From MRBY01 sp943371005 (GTDB lineage Bacteria; Cyanobacteriota; Cyanobacteriia; Cyanobacteriales; MRBY01): a DNA stretch of 64,000 nucleotides. The DNA lies in the NCBI GenBank assembly GCA_943371005.1, contig CALRTB020000002.1, positions 248,001 through 312,000 on the forward strand, in the 5' to 3' direction. A program made the translations under genes and the position numbers. Shown here one piece after another: positions 52,183 to 61,406 of this stretch (positions are counted from its first letter, which is position 1; each line of letters opens with the position of its first letter). The notes below the pieces were generated by a model that saw only the letters and a list, made by a program, of their open reading frames with translations, was not told the DNA's origin and ran no database searches.

Positions 52183-53409
52183 TTAACTGGGGGGCTCGGG
52201 CGGATGATCCGTCGGCAATTCTGGGGTCTGTACCCCCGGCTCTGCTGCCACTGATTGGCTGGTTTCGATGCCCACAATTCCGGAGACCACCGCTAGCACT
52301 TGACTATCTTCCCTCCCTTGCCAAGGGTCTAAAATATCTTTAATTAAGACTTCCCGCACGATTACTTGGCCGATGACCGCCAGGGGTAATGCTAAAAACA
52401 GTCCCAAAAAACCCAACTGCAAGGTCACCGCAAACAAAACCTGGGCCAAAAGCGTTACAGCGGGGAGTAAGGACACTTGCCGGGCCATCACCCAGGGGGT
52501 TAAAACATTCCCCTCAACCTGCTGAATCACAAAATATAAGATCAAGACGGCCCAGATTTTCCATGGAGCTTCCAACAAGGCAATGAGAATCGGGGGAATC
52601 ACGCTCAAAGCTGGGCCAATGTTGGGAATAAAGGTTAGTAAACCGGCCAAAATCGCCTGGGGTAAAGCTAATGACAATCCCAAAGTCAAAAGGCCCACAT
52701 AACTCAACACACCAATACACAACATATTGAACATAATGCCCGATACCCAGCCCTTGAGGTCAGCGTCGCAGAGGGTGAGTATTTCGTCTGCTCGTCGGCG
52801 ATAAAAGGACGGAAACAACCGAATAAATCCCTGGCGATAGGGTTGGGGATCTGCCAGAAACATTAAGGTTAAAACTGTGAGTAGCAGAACATTTAAAAGC
52901 ACCTTGAGGGAGTCAGAAAAGAGGCTCCAGCCGCGATTGAGCAGTTCATTGAGCAGGGTGGAGATTTGTGGGATTATTTCATCGAGGTTTGGCAACTGTT
53001 CACTGATTGGCAAGCCAAAGCTTTCTTCAATTCTGAGAATTTGTGCATCTAACCATTCATCGATTTCATAGAAGCCTGTGTTGAGCTTGCTAAACAGAAT
53101 TTGGAACTGACCAATAAAAGGCGGAACAACGATGGTTAAGGCAAGCCACAGGATCAAGACAACGAGAAACAGGGCGGTAAATACCGCAAAGGAGCGCCCA
53201 ATTCGCAGGAGAGGTTGATTGAAACGAGCTGCGAGGCGATCGCCCCAGGTTTGCAGCTTGATCACCAGCACATTGAGGGCATTAGCCAGGATCACCGCCG
53301 TGAGTAACAACAGTAGAAAAGCTTTGATTTGCCAGAGAATATAAAGGGAACTCAGAAGAACAATGAAGCCGCTCCATTTCCGAAAATCCACGTTACTCAC
53401 ACGCCTCAA
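52183..53409 (-). CDS. AI-2E family membrane transporter
   Basis: 408 residues, about eight membrane helices, of the AI-2E (TqsA/PerM-like) family; family members export or move autoinducer-2-like or other small compounds, and the substrate is not known here. GFLGLFLALPLAVIGQVIV near residue 330 is a typical helix. The start is uncertain: TTG 53409, GTG 53400 or GTG 53391 all leave the first helix intact; none has a strong ribosome site. The C-terminal ~60 residues are a Pro-rich tail. Confidence 0.82.
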   Translation of the reverse strand: MRRVSNVDFRKWSGFIVLLSSLYILWQIKAFLLLLLTAVILANALNVLVIKLQTWGDRLAARFNQPLLRIGRSFAVFTALFLVVLILWLALTIVVPPFIGQFQILFSKLNTGFYEIDEWLDAQILRIEESFGLPISEQLPNLDEIIPQISTLLNELLNRGWSLFSDSLKVLLNVLLLTVLTLMFLADPQPYRQGFIRLFPSFYRRRADEILTLCDADLKGWVSGIMFNMLCIGVLSYVGLLTLGLSLALPQAILAGLLTFIPNIGPALSVIPPILIALLEAPWKIWAVLILYFVIQQVEGNVLTPWVMARQVSLLPAVTLLAQVLFAVTLQLGFLGLFLALPLAVIGQVIVREVLIKDILDPWQGREDSQVLAVVSGIVGIETSQSVAAEPGVQTPELPTDHPPEPPS

Positions 53410-53460
53410 GTTAGTGCTGTTGTTTTGATTATGTCTTAGTTTCGGCTAACCCTTACCCCT

Positions 53461-53661
53461 TTAGGAAGTCTGGGAGATACTCCGCCACCACAATAGCCCG
53501 GCCATCACCAGCGTCGGCAGTAAAATCGCCGCCAAAGCACCGCCACTAGATGGGGCGATCGCCCCCAAACCAAAACCATAGGGCAAACCATACTTGATTA
53601 ACGCCGCCCCCATCGCCGAAATCACCAACACCTTAACTAAAGAGGAAAGCTGTGCACCCAT
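53461..53661 (-). CDS. Small two-helix membrane protein
   Basis: 66 residues with two hydrophobic stretches (about 8-32 and 41-58) and a Gly/Ser-rich middle. ATG at 53661. Not recognised. Probably monocistronic, 51 bases before the next gene's stop region; it may share the upstream transcript of the response regulator gene, which ends 69 bases before it. Confidence 0.6.
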   Translation of the reverse strand: MGAQLSSLVKVLVISAMGAALIKYGLPYGFGLGAIAPSSGGALAAILLPTLVMAGLLWWRSISQTS

Positions 53662-53730
53662 CGAAATTATTGTCCTTTGATATTGTCGCCAATGGCTATT
53701 TGCCAGGGATATTGGTCAAGTTTAGCGATC

Positions 53731-54285
53731 CTACTTCAGCTTTTGTTTCACGAAACTAACCAACTGCCCCATTTGTTTTCTGAGCAGATCGATTTCCCCT
53801 TGGAGGGCATTTACCTTCGCTTGCAACGCCACGATTTCTGCCGCCATTGGATTCCCCGTTGTGCTCGCACTGAGGGAAGAAAGGGGAGCCTCTGGGATTG
53901 TTTGGGCCTGCTTTCTGGCCTTCGCCATCGCATCTTTGATGGCATTGATCAGTTGCTTCTGGTCAAAGGGCTTTTCGATGAAAGAAAACAACTCAAAGGG
54001 TTCCGGCAGCTTTTCGGTGACTTCTTCTTTGCGGCCAGACATCAACACTAAAGGAATCGCCTTTAGTTCCGGGCGTTTTTGAATTTCTTGGTACACTTCC
54101 CAGCCGCTCATCTTCGGCAGCAGAAAATCCAACATGATCAGATTGGGATGTTCCGTATTGATGAGATTGAAGCCCTCAAGTCCATTCTTGGCCTCAATGA
54201 CTTCAAAATTCCCCTCTGGCAGCATATCCTTGACCCGCATACGGATCACCTTGCTGTCGTCAATCACTAGGATTTTGTGGGTCAC
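53731..54285 (-). CDS. CheY-like response regulator with C-terminal coiled coil
   Basis: 184 residues from a GTG at 54285 (VTHKILVIDDSKV), which has AAGGAG six bases upstream; the GTG further out at 54300 would place the ribosome site inside the gene. The receiver domain (about 4-118) has acidic pair D9/D10, phospho-Asp D53 (IMLDFLLP) and Lys in FIEKPF. A short coiled coil (about 148-184) follows instead of a DNA-binding domain, so output is probably by protein contact. Confidence 0.85.
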   Translation of the reverse strand: MTHKILVIDDSKVIRMRVKDMLPEGNFEVIEAKNGLEGFNLINTEHPNLIMLDFLLPKMSGWEVYQEIQKRPELKAIPLVLMSGRKEEVTEKLPEPFELFSFIEKPFDQKQLINAIKDAMAKARKQAQTIPEAPLSSLSASTTGNPMAAEIVALQAKVNALQGEIDLLRKQMGQLVSFVKQKLK

Positions 54286-54558
54286 AACATACTCCTTCAC
54301 AACATAAAATAGCTGGCTGGGTCGTCTCTATGATGGCGTGAGCTTGGTAAAAATTTTAAAAGCTTCAACCAAGATTTACGATCATCTAGAAGTTAAGCGA
54401 TTGAGTTTTCCTCAGTTTGACATACTCATCGACCTGAAGCCACCGTGACTTTGATCACTGGGTTAGCCCCGTACCTGGGGATGTTGGGTTAACTAGATTT
54501 TCAGTAAACTAATTCTAAAAATCCCAGAACTTTCCTCAACAGCGTTTTTATAAAAATT

Positions 54559-55461
54559 ATGGCTTCTTCTGCGTCTCACTCCTCCAGCGCCCCGATTTTG
54601 CCCATGCCCAGTTGGGTCAAAGCTCCCCTCGGTAAAGCCAGTGAGATCTCGACAGTCCAGCGAATCGTTAAGCAACGGGGCATTCACACTATCTGTGAGG
54701 AAGGAAAGTGCCCAAATCGGGGTGAGTGTTACGCCAATAAAACCGCAACATTTCTATTGATGGGGCAAGTGTGCACCAGGGCCTGTGCTTTCTGTCAGGT
54801 GGATAAAGGCCAAATCCCCCTCCCCCTTGACCCGCAGGAACCCCAAAAAGTGGCGGAGTCGGTGCGGCTGTTGGGACTGAATTATGTGGTGTTGACTTCA
54901 GTGGCGCGGGATGACCTTGCCGATGGGGGAGCTGGCTGGTTTGTAGCGGTAATAGCCGCGATCCGGGCTGAAAATCCAGGGACACAGATCGAAGTGCTGA
55001 CCCCAGATTTTTGGAGTGGGAAAGGGGCAGAAACAGCCCAGGCAGAACGGGTAAAAACGGTGGTGGCAGCGCAACCGGCTTGTTACAACCACAATATTGA
55101 GACGGTAGAACGGCTCCAGGGCCCCGTACGTCGGGGGGCAAAGTATGGGCGATCGCTCCGGGTTTTGGAATTGGTGAAAGCGTACAATCCTGAGATACCG
55201 ACGAAATCAGGCTTAATGCTCGGCCATGGGGAAACGGAAACAGAAATTATCCAAGCGTTACGGGATTTGCGAGCGGTGGGGTGCGATCGCCTCACCCTAG
55301 GCCAATATATGCGTCCCTCCCTCGCCCATTTACCGGTACAAAAATATTGGACACCCACAGAATTTGAACACCTAGGGGCGATCGCCCAGGAAATGGGTTT
55401 TTCCCATGTGCGTTCAGGGCCTCTGGTGCGTAGTTCCTACCATGCTGGCGAGTCCGCCTAG
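54559..55461 (+). CDS. lipA: Lipoyl synthase
   Basis: Radical SAM enzyme that inserts two sulfurs into protein-bound octanoyl groups. 300 residues. The auxiliary cluster motif is CEEGKCPNRGEC (about 47-58), the radical-SAM CxxxCxxC is CTRACAFC (about 73-80), and the C-terminal RSSYHA motif (about 292) is present. ATG at 54559. Partners the LipM-like gene at 34585-35283. Cyanobacteria may have two LipA genes; only one is in view. Confidence 0.95.
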   Translation: MASSASHSSSAPILPMPSWVKAPLGKASEISTVQRIVKQRGIHTICEEGKCPNRGECYANKTATFLLMGQVCTRACAFCQVDKGQIPLPLDPQEPQKVAESVRLLGLNYVVLTSVARDDLADGGAGWFVAVIAAIRAENPGTQIEVLTPDFWSGKGAETAQAERVKTVVAAQPACYNHNIETVERLQGPVRRGAKYGRSLRVLELVKAYNPEIPTKSGLMLGHGETETEIIQALRDLRAVGCDRLTLGQYMRPSLAHLPVQKYWTPTEFEHLGAIAQEMGFSHVRSGPLVRSSYHAGESA

Positions 55462-55591
55462 AGACCGTATAAATTATTGCGATTTATGAAAGAGTATTAC
55501 TAGATTATGTCGTTTTGGGGCGATGCTTCCGATGGGGTTCCCTGAGCTTTTAAGCTTAAAAAAGTAAGGCCCAGTTTCGGGAGAAGAAACC

Positions 55592-56104
55592 ATGTTCAAC
55601 GACGCCCTCAAAAAGCAACCATTTTCCCTCAACTTATCGGCTATGGTCATGACAATCTTGGGGTTTTGGTTGAGTGCCTCTTTCCTCCTCGATTTTGTAA
55701 TCATTCCTGTGTTGTCAATGACCGGGATGATGGCTGACAGTGGCTTTATTAGCACGGGATATGTTTTGTTTGGGGTGTTTAACCGTTTAGAAGTGGTCTG
55801 TGCCGCTGGGATTTTAACGATCCTTTTTGGGTTTAAATTTGAACATCTCTTTGGCGATCGCCAAGCCTTAAATGCCCTCGTAATTGCCAGTATTTTGTTA
55901 AATATTGCTTTACTTTATACCTATTTGATTACGCCTCAGTTGGCTGGCTTTGGCCTAGAAATGACTGGCCTCAATGGAACGGCAACGATGCCTTTACAGA
56001 TGTCAGTGTGGCATAGTTTGTATTGGGTACTAGAGGCCGCGAAATTTATTTTGGGAATCACTTTGCTGCGGTGGTGCTACCGTCGTGCCTGTGCGATCGC
56101 CTAA
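55592..56104 (+). CDS. Hypothetical membrane protein (possibly DUF4149-like)
   Basis: 170 residues with four hydrophobic segments (about 18-38, 53-76, 88-110, 130-160), including HSLYWVLEAAKFILGITL near the end. Resembles DUF4149 membrane proteins in helix pattern, but I cannot confirm. ATG at 55592 with GAGAAGAAACC upstream. Ends in a clear terminator (56133-56157). Confidence 0.6.
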   Translation: MFNDALKKQPFSLNLSAMVMTILGFWLSASFLLDFVIIPVLSMTGMMADSGFISTGYVLFGVFNRLEVVCAAGILTILFGFKFEHLFGDRQALNALVIASILLNIALLYTYLITPQLAGFGLEMTGLNGTATMPLQMSVWHSLYWVLEAAKFILGITLLRWCYRRACAIA

Positions 56105-56132
56105 ACCATCAATTGACTTTTTAAGGAAAACG

Positions 56133-56157
56133 ATGCCGCCAAAAGGCGGTATTTTTT
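56133..56157 (+). terminator. Intrinsic terminator after the four-helix membrane-protein gene
   Basis: CCGCC pairs with GGCGG across AAAA, extended by ATG/TAT pairs (one G-U), followed by TTTTTT. It ends at the stop of the converging endonuclease V gene. Confidence 0.8.
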
Positions 56158-56836
56158 ATGGAAAATTAGGTTTTCGAGAAGCCAGTTTATCCGCCAGGCG
56201 AGTGGGTTCCGGTAGGCGATATTTCGGCGTACAGGCGAGGACAAAATCAATGGCCGTAGCTAAACTGACCCGATGGCCCACAGAAATGTAGAGGGGACGC
56301 ACCTTCGTCCGACTCCGGAGCACTGCGCCAATGGTTTCATCGTGATCATGTAAAGGCACCCACTGTCCCTTTTCGAGGGGAACCTCCTGGTGGGTGCCAA
56401 TGTAGCGGGATTTTGCCACGCCAATCGTCGGTAAATCTAACAAGATACCCAAGTGAGACGCTAACCCTAAACGGCGTGGGTGGGCGTAACCTTGGCCGTC
56501 ACAAAACAATAAATCTGGCAGGTGCGTGATTTTTTCTAAGGCGTCTAAAATGGCCGGTATTTCCCGGAACGATAATAGCCCTGGTACGTAAGGAAATGAT
56601 GTGGGGCAGCGGGCGATCGCCGTTTCGATAATCTCTAAATCGGGAAACGATAAAACCACCACCGCCGCCCGTGTGATCGTGAAACGTGCCTCAAAGCCCA
56701 CATCAACCCCAGCAATGGTTTTGACCTTTGTGGGTAAATAATCTTGAAGTAGGATCCACTGTCGCAGTGACGTTTGAATCTCCCGGGCGATCGCAGGAGA
56801 AACATCCCAGCGATGACTGTGATGTAAAACAAGCAT
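56156..56836 (-). CDS. nfi: Endonuclease V
   Basis: Cuts DNA next to deoxyinosine from adenine deamination. 226 residues. Motifs: AGVDVGFE (about 43-50, metal Asp), FCDGQGYAHPRRLGLASHLG (about 110-130) and VGHRVSLATAIDFV (about 190). ATG at 56836. A normal length for the family. Converges with the terminator above. Secure. Confidence 0.93.
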   Translation of the reverse strand: MLVLHHSHRWDVSPAIAREIQTSLRQWILLQDYLPTKVKTIAGVDVGFEARFTITRAAVVVLSFPDLEIIETAIARCPTSFPYVPGLLSFREIPAILDALEKITHLPDLLFCDGQGYAHPRRLGLASHLGILLDLPTIGVAKSRYIGTHQEVPLEKGQWVPLHDHDETIGAVLRSRTKVRPLYISVGHRVSLATAIDFVLACTPKYRLPEPTRLADKLASRKPNFP

Positions 56837-57032
56837 TACATTCTCAAATTTATGCCCAATTTCTTTTGAGTTTAGGAAATTTCTGGGACAAATTTAAATT
56901 CAACACCACACGACCATTAAATTTCGCCAATCAAATAGAAACCAATTCGGCACTTTCTTCTAAACTGGAAGCAACTTGATCAAAATTTTTCATCCATATC
57001 CTGCCCCCAAATTGTGTGTTGAGGTTGCCGCC

Positions 57033-57752
57033 ATGCGTCCAGCGTCTTTGTTATTTCCCATTGTTGCCTTTAGCCTGACCCTTGGAAGTTGCTCTTTATT
57101 GCCCGGTGGTGGCGATGATGAACAGACCCCGGAAACATCCCAAACCACAGCACCAACTCCGGCTCCGGAGCCAGATTCTGAACTGTTTGCCCCCCCCACA
57201 ACAGAAACATTGTCTTCTGTACTAATTCCGTCTACTGACCCTGATGCTCGTCGTCGGGCCACCACAGAAGGCCGACCTGATCCCTTTGCGGATCTTCCCA
57301 TTGTGCCCCAGGTGACTTTAGCGCCGCCCCCAGCACCAGCTGCATCTGGTACACAACCGGGGACCTCTGGCACGGCCAATGGCGCTCCTGGACAAACCAC
57401 ACCGGGTACGGCTCCTGGAGCTGTGGCGATCGCCCCACCACCGCCTCTGGACTTTAGCCCCATTCTCCCGTCCTTACCAGAACCTACTGCGGCAAATAAC
57501 ACCAAAGTGACGGGGGTTGTGCAGATCAATGGCATTGATTATGTGATGGTGGAATCCCCCGATGAGCGTTTTAGCCGCTATGTGAAGGTGGGAGACTATG
57601 TGGCCAATGGTCAGGTACTCGTAAAAGCGATCGCCTTTAATCGGGGTGTTCCCGTTGTCACCCTGGAGCAGTACGGCATGACGATTCAGAAAAAACTCAA
57701 TGAAACTTCGGTGGCGAGTAATCCTGGAGAACGTACTGTTCCGACCCTATAA
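57033..57752 (+). CDS. Lipoprotein, PilP-like C-terminal domain possible
   Basis: 239 residues from ATG 57033; the longer upstream frame is not needed. Lipobox GSC (LGSCSLLPG, about 20). A Pro/Thr-rich, low-complexity linker (about 30-150) leads to a beta-strand C-terminal region (TGVVQINGIDYVMVESPDERFS, about 165) resembling PilP/secretin-associated proteins. Assignment is weak; otherwise a secreted lipoprotein of unknown function. Confidence 0.55.
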   Translation: MRPASLLFPIVAFSLTLGSCSLLPGGGDDEQTPETSQTTAPTPAPEPDSELFAPPTTETLSSVLIPSTDPDARRRATTEGRPDPFADLPIVPQVTLAPPPAPAASGTQPGTSGTANGAPGQTTPGTAPGAVAIAPPPPLDFSPILPSLPEPTAANNTKVTGVVQINGIDYVMVESPDERFSRYVKVGDYVANGQVLVKAIAFNRGVPVVTLEQYGMTIQKKLNETSVASNPGERTVPTL

Positions 57753-57865
57753 GAAGGTTAAATTCGTTCAAAAAACAAGCCAAGCACCATTGAGATATTG
57801 CCCCAAGGGGAGCAGGCAAAACGGTACAATGCTCCTAAAGTTTGACGTGGAAAAGGACAGCAATT

Positions 57866-58162
57866 GTGACAACTCCGGGCACTGTAACAGAACTGATCAC
57901 AGAATGTTTGCGGCGGGAGGATCTGCCCCTGGCCATTTATCGGGAGGTGGCGGCCCATCTACAACAGGTGCCCCAGGTACAGGTGGAATTAGAGTTACGG
58001 CGATCGCCAAAATTTAATTACTTCCATAGCCAAATTGGGGAAATGCGTCTTCACTATCCAGCAGATCTCCCCCAAGGCGATCGCCAACAACTTGAAGCGA
58101 TTCTTTCTTTCTACGCTGAGCGATACGGTGCCTGGCAACGGGACAGAGTTAACCCCGCATAG
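57866..58162 (+). CDS. DUF5340-like conserved protein
   Basis: 98 residues from a GTG at 57866 (VTTPGTVTELITE), which has AAGGA eight bases upstream; the ATG-like start at 57842 is less likely. It matches my recollection of small cyanobacterial DUF5340 proteins, mostly helical with FHSQIGEMRLHYPADLP near residue 55. Function unknown. Confidence 0.6.
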   Translation: MTTPGTVTELITECLRREDLPLAIYREVAAHLQQVPQVQVELELRRSPKFNYFHSQIGEMRLHYPADLPQGDRQQLEAILSFYAERYGAWQRDRVNPA

Positions 58163-58248
58163 AGCAGCCACTCACCGCCATAAACCCAACTTCTGAACGA
58201 AAATCCTACAATGGAGATGTAAAGAAACTTGGCAAACCCTTGATCTTC

Positions 58249-58270
58249 GTCTCCGAAGCGAGACTTTTTT
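58249..58270 (+). terminator. Terminator or leader attenuator
   Basis: GTCTC (58249-58253) pairs with GAGAC (58260-58264), then six T. It lies 90 bases after the DUF5340-like stop and 36 bases before the next start. A TACAAT -10-like box at 58207-58212 would place the hairpin within a leader, but the upstream -35 is poor. Confidence 0.55.
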
Positions 58271-58305
58271 AGGCAAGTTTCAAACGCTTTGAGGAGTGCT
58301 CAACC

Positions 58306-58770
58306 ATGAAAACCATAATTGCTTTACTTAGCCTAGGTAGCGTTATGCTCACTGCTGGTGCAGCCCAGGCCCAAATCACTCCCACAAATCAATATAGTTA
58401 CGTTGGTGTTGCTGGCAATGTTGGCCTCACGGATCCGGATCGTAGTGTTGCCGATGATGGGGTCACGGTCATCAGTAAAATTGCAATTCTGAACAATTTA
58501 TCTTTTCGCCCTGGCGTTAATTTTGGGGGAGATACCTCCGTCACGCTTCCAATTACCTATGACTTTGCGGGCCGGGGACGCGTCAATCCTTATATCGGTG
58601 GCGGCATTGTTACAGATTCTGGCGATACGGACGCCTTAGCTACGGGTGGCTTTGACTACCGTTTCTCACGGGATTTTGTGGGGAATGTTGGTCTTAATGT
58701 CGGTTTTGCCGATGATGCAGATGTGGGCCTCACCCTAGGGGTTGGCTATGTTTTCCCCCAAAACCGTTAG
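58306..58770 (+). CDS. Exported small beta-barrel-like outer-membrane protein
   Basis: 154 residues with signal peptide (LSLGSVMLTAGAAQA-QIT, cleavage near 22). The mature part has short alternating strands and glycine turns, such as GVAGNVGLTD, YDFAGRGRVNPYIGGGI and VGLNVGFADDADVGLTLGVGYVF, ending in Phe as porin-like barrels do. Strong ribosome site GAGGAG before ATG 58306. Its role is unknown. A terminator at 58832-58855 follows. Confidence 0.72.
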   Translation: MKTIIALLSLGSVMLTAGAAQAQITPTNQYSYVGVAGNVGLTDPDRSVADDGVTVISKIAILNNLSFRPGVNFGGDTSVTLPITYDFAGRGRVNPYIGGGIVTDSGDTDALATGGFDYRFSRDFVGNVGLNVGFADDADVGLTLGVGYVFPQNR

Positions 58771-58831
58771 ATTTTCCACTTAAAAATCACCCATCAATCC
58801 TTTAGACGTTACGAATTATGTTGATTTTCTG

Positions 58832-58855
58832 CCTCCCTATCCTGGGAGGTTTTTT
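58832..58855 (+). terminator. Intrinsic terminator before glcF
   Basis: CCTCCC pairs with GGGAGG across a six-base loop, followed by six T. It ends the transcript of the barrel protein gene. Confidence 0.85.
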
Positions 58856-58905
58856 CTCGGAGCCACAAACTTTTATAGTGATTTGAGGCAGTTTTTGGAC
58901 GAACA

Positions 58906-60231
58906 ATGACCCTTTCTGACACGAAATTAGGTGGTTTTGACCCGCAGCTCCCCCCCGAACAGGGAGTGATCGACAGTTGCGTGCATTGTGGCTTTTGTTT
59001 GGATACCTGTCCGAGCTATCGGGTGCTCGGCTCGGAGATGGATTCTCCCCGGGGCCGTATTTACCTAATGGATGCGATCGCCAAGGGAGAGGCTGAAATT
59101 AACAGCGCCACGGTAAAACATTTCGATAGTTGTCTGGGTTGTTTGGCCTGTACCTCGGCTTGTCCTTCGGGGGTCCGTTATGACGAACTGCTGGCCTCGA
59201 TGCGGGCGCAGATTGAACGGAACTACACCAGAAGCTTAGGCGATCGCCTGTTTCGGTGGCTGATTTTTAATCTGTTTCCCTATCCCCTACGCCTAAAACT
59301 GCTGCTGCCGTTGCTGTGGATCTACCAAAATTCGGGTCTGCAGTGGCTTATTCGTAAACTAGGTATTTTAAAGTTGATTCCCCGGTTGGCGGCGATGGAG
59401 TTGATTCTGCCCCAAGTTAATCTCCAGGCCAGCAAACAACCATTACCCACCCTGATTCCGGCCCAGGGAGAAAAACGGTATCGCGTTGGCATGGTGCTGG
59501 GTTGTGTCCAACGGTTATTCTTTTCTCCGGTGAATGAGGCAACGGCCAGGGTTTTAACGGCCAATGGTTGTGAAGTGGTGATTCCCAAAAGTCAGGGGTG
59601 TTGTGCGGCTCTCCCGGCCCACCAAGGGCAAACGGAGCAAGCCCAAGAATTAGCGCGACAGATGATCGATAGTTTTGCGGATCAAGACCTCGATTACATC
59701 ATTATCAATGCGGCTGGTTGTGGCCATACCCTCAAGGAATACGGGCGGATTTTACAGGATGATCCAGCTTATGCCCAAAAAGCCCAAGATTTTGCGGCCA
59801 AAGTGCGCGATGCCCAGGAATTTCTCGCGACGGTGGGTTTAACGACCCCTTTAAATCCTTTAACCTCTGACACATTACCTCTTGTTTATCAGGACGCTTG
59901 TCACCTGCTCCATGGCCAAAAAATTTCTGCGCAACCGCGCGATCTACTCCGGCAAATTCCCCATGTGCAGCTCTGTGAACCCGCTGAACATAATCTCTGT
60001 TGCGGGAGCGCGGGGGTATTTAACCTGCTTCAACCGGACATCGCTGCCGAACTCGGAGAACGCAAAGCTCGCAATCTCGTAAACACTGGGGCAAAGGCGA
60101 TCGCCTCGGCCAATCCAGGCTGTAGTCTGCAAATCCAGAACCATCTCCAAAAACAGGGCCAAACAATTCCCCTGTGGCATCCGATGGAACTGCTCGATTT
60201 TGCCATTCGCGGCGTCCCCTTGCCCCTATAA
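58906..60231 (+). CDS. glcF: Glycolate oxidase iron-sulfur subunit
   Basis: 441 residues. Two 4Fe-4S motifs: CVHCGFCLDTCP (about 25-36) and CLGCLACTSACP (about 76-87). C-terminal CCG-type motifs (QGCCAALPAH and NLCCGSAGVFN). Typical of GlcF in the GlcDEF glycolate dehydrogenase, which oxidises photorespiratory glycolate. Other Fe-S oxidoreductase subunits such as LutA/HdrD share these motifs. No glcD or glcE is in the window. It ends at TAATG, and ddl starts 30 bases later. Confidence 0.85.
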   Translation: MTLSDTKLGGFDPQLPPEQGVIDSCVHCGFCLDTCPSYRVLGSEMDSPRGRIYLMDAIAKGEAEINSATVKHFDSCLGCLACTSACPSGVRYDELLASMRAQIERNYTRSLGDRLFRWLIFNLFPYPLRLKLLLPLLWIYQNSGLQWLIRKLGILKLIPRLAAMELILPQVNLQASKQPLPTLIPAQGEKRYRVGMVLGCVQRLFFSPVNEATARVLTANGCEVVIPKSQGCCAALPAHQGQTEQAQELARQMIDSFADQDLDYIIINAAGCGHTLKEYGRILQDDPAYAQKAQDFAAKVRDAQEFLATVGLTTPLNPLTSDTLPLVYQDACHLLHGQKISAQPRDLLRQIPHVQLCEPAEHNLCCGSAGVFNLLQPDIAAELGERKARNLVNTGAKAIASANPGCSLQIQNHLQKQGQTIPLWHPMELLDFAIRGVPLPL

Positions 60232-60260
60232 TGATCCCGATATCTATGGTGGAGAACGTG

Positions 60261-61322
60261 ATGGCACGGCAACGGGTTGGTTTATTGTTTGGGGGAAAAT
60301 CTGGGGAACATGATGTTTCTATCGTCTCAGCGGCGGCGATCGCCAAGGCCTTTGCCCAGGATGATAACTCCGCAAAATACGAACTCCTCCCGTTTTACAT
60401 CGACCGCAATGGTATTTGGCATGACCCAGAGATTTCCCAACAGGTGCTCACTGCCGGAAAAGCTCTCCCCGTAGAAACCGTTGATCCGGCCAGTCGTTGG
60501 CAATTTCCCCCAGCGGCTCCTAGCGTTGATGTATGGTTTCCCATTGTCCACGGCCCCAATGGCGAAGATGGTACTCTCCAAGGTCTGCTGACCCTGATGG
60601 AAAAGCCCTTTGTGGGCAGTAAAGTGCTCGGTTCGGCCGCCGGTATGGACAAACTGGCGATGAAAATGGTCTTTGCCCAAGCGGGTTTGGCCCAGGTGGA
60701 TTATGTGGGCGTACTGCGTTCGGAAGTGTGGTCAGGGCCTTGCGTTTTCCCAAAAGTCTGCGACAACATTGAAGCCCAGCTTAACTACCCAATGTTCGTC
60801 AAACCAGCAAATCTGGGGTCTTCTGTGGGGATTAGTAAAGTGCGCAGCCGTGACGAACTCGAAAAAGCATTGGATCTTGCCGCTGAATATGACCGTCGAA
60901 TCATCGTTGAAGCTGGTGTAACAGCCTGCGAAGTAGAATGCGCCGTTCTGGGGAATGATCAGCCGAAAGCATCAGTGGTGGGGGAAATTCGCTTTGACAG
61001 TGATTTCTACGACTACGAAACGAAGTATACCGACGGGAAATCTAGTATGCACATTCCCGCCGAGATCCCAGCGGCGATCGCCCAACAGATTCAAGAACTC
61101 GCGATCAAAGCTTTCCAAGCCCTCGACTGCCGTGGCATTGCCCGGGTAGATTTTTTCTATGTGGAAGCGACCCAGACGGTGTTGATTAACGAAATTAATA
61201 CTCTGCCTGGTTTTACGGCCCTGAGTATGTACCCTCAGTTATGGCAACAGAGCGGTATTCCCTTCCCTCAATTGGTGGATCGCCTGGTGCAATTTGCCCT
61301 AGAAGACGTCCCACAAGCTTAA
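60261..61322 (+). CDS. ddl: D-alanine--D-alanine ligase
   Basis: Joins two D-Ala for peptidoglycan precursors. 353 residues from ATG 60261 (MARQRVGLLFGGKSGEHDVS), which has GGAG six bases upstream; the in-frame ATGs at 60231 and 60246 lack this and overlap or abut glcF. The ATP-grasp features: GGKSGEHDVS (about 10-19), HGPNGEDGTLQG (about 98-109), VKPANLGSSVGI (about 180) and LINEINTLPGFTALS (about 315). Normal length. Secure. Confidence 0.95.
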   Translation: MARQRVGLLFGGKSGEHDVSIVSAAAIAKAFAQDDNSAKYELLPFYIDRNGIWHDPEISQQVLTAGKALPVETVDPASRWQFPPAAPSVDVWFPIVHGPNGEDGTLQGLLTLMEKPFVGSKVLGSAAGMDKLAMKMVFAQAGLAQVDYVGVLRSEVWSGPCVFPKVCDNIEAQLNYPMFVKPANLGSSVGISKVRSRDELEKALDLAAEYDRRIIVEAGVTACEVECAVLGNDQPKASVVGEIRFDSDFYDYETKYTDGKSSMHIPAEIPAAIAQQIQELAIKAFQALDCRGIARVDFFYVEATQTVLINEINTLPGFTALSMYPQLWQQSGIPFPQLVDRLVQFALEDVPQA

Positions 61323-61342
61323 TCGTCTCGGCAAATTCCCCG

Positions 61343-61375
61343 AAAAAAAAGCCCCCCTAAATCAGCTAGGGGGAC
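61343..61375 (-). terminator. Intrinsic terminator of pgk
   Basis: On the minus strand CCCCCTAGCTGATTTAGGGGG forms a stem with six strong pairs, followed by eight U. It lies about 30 bases after the pgk stop. Confidence 0.9.
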
Positions 61376-61406
61376 GATTTGTTAGATCAAAAGAACAGTT
61401 AGAAGT

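Noticed and set aside
50862..53409. Efflux adaptor and AI-2E protein as a joint export system
   Set aside because: They are adjacent on one strand, but the families are not known to work together and no RND pump is present; shared function is unsupported.
54418..54450. TTGACATACTCATCGACCTGAAG, resembling the hairpin end of IS200/IS605 elements
   Set aside because: The palindromic partner arm is degenerate, no transposase remnant is near, and it could be a promoter; too weak to call.
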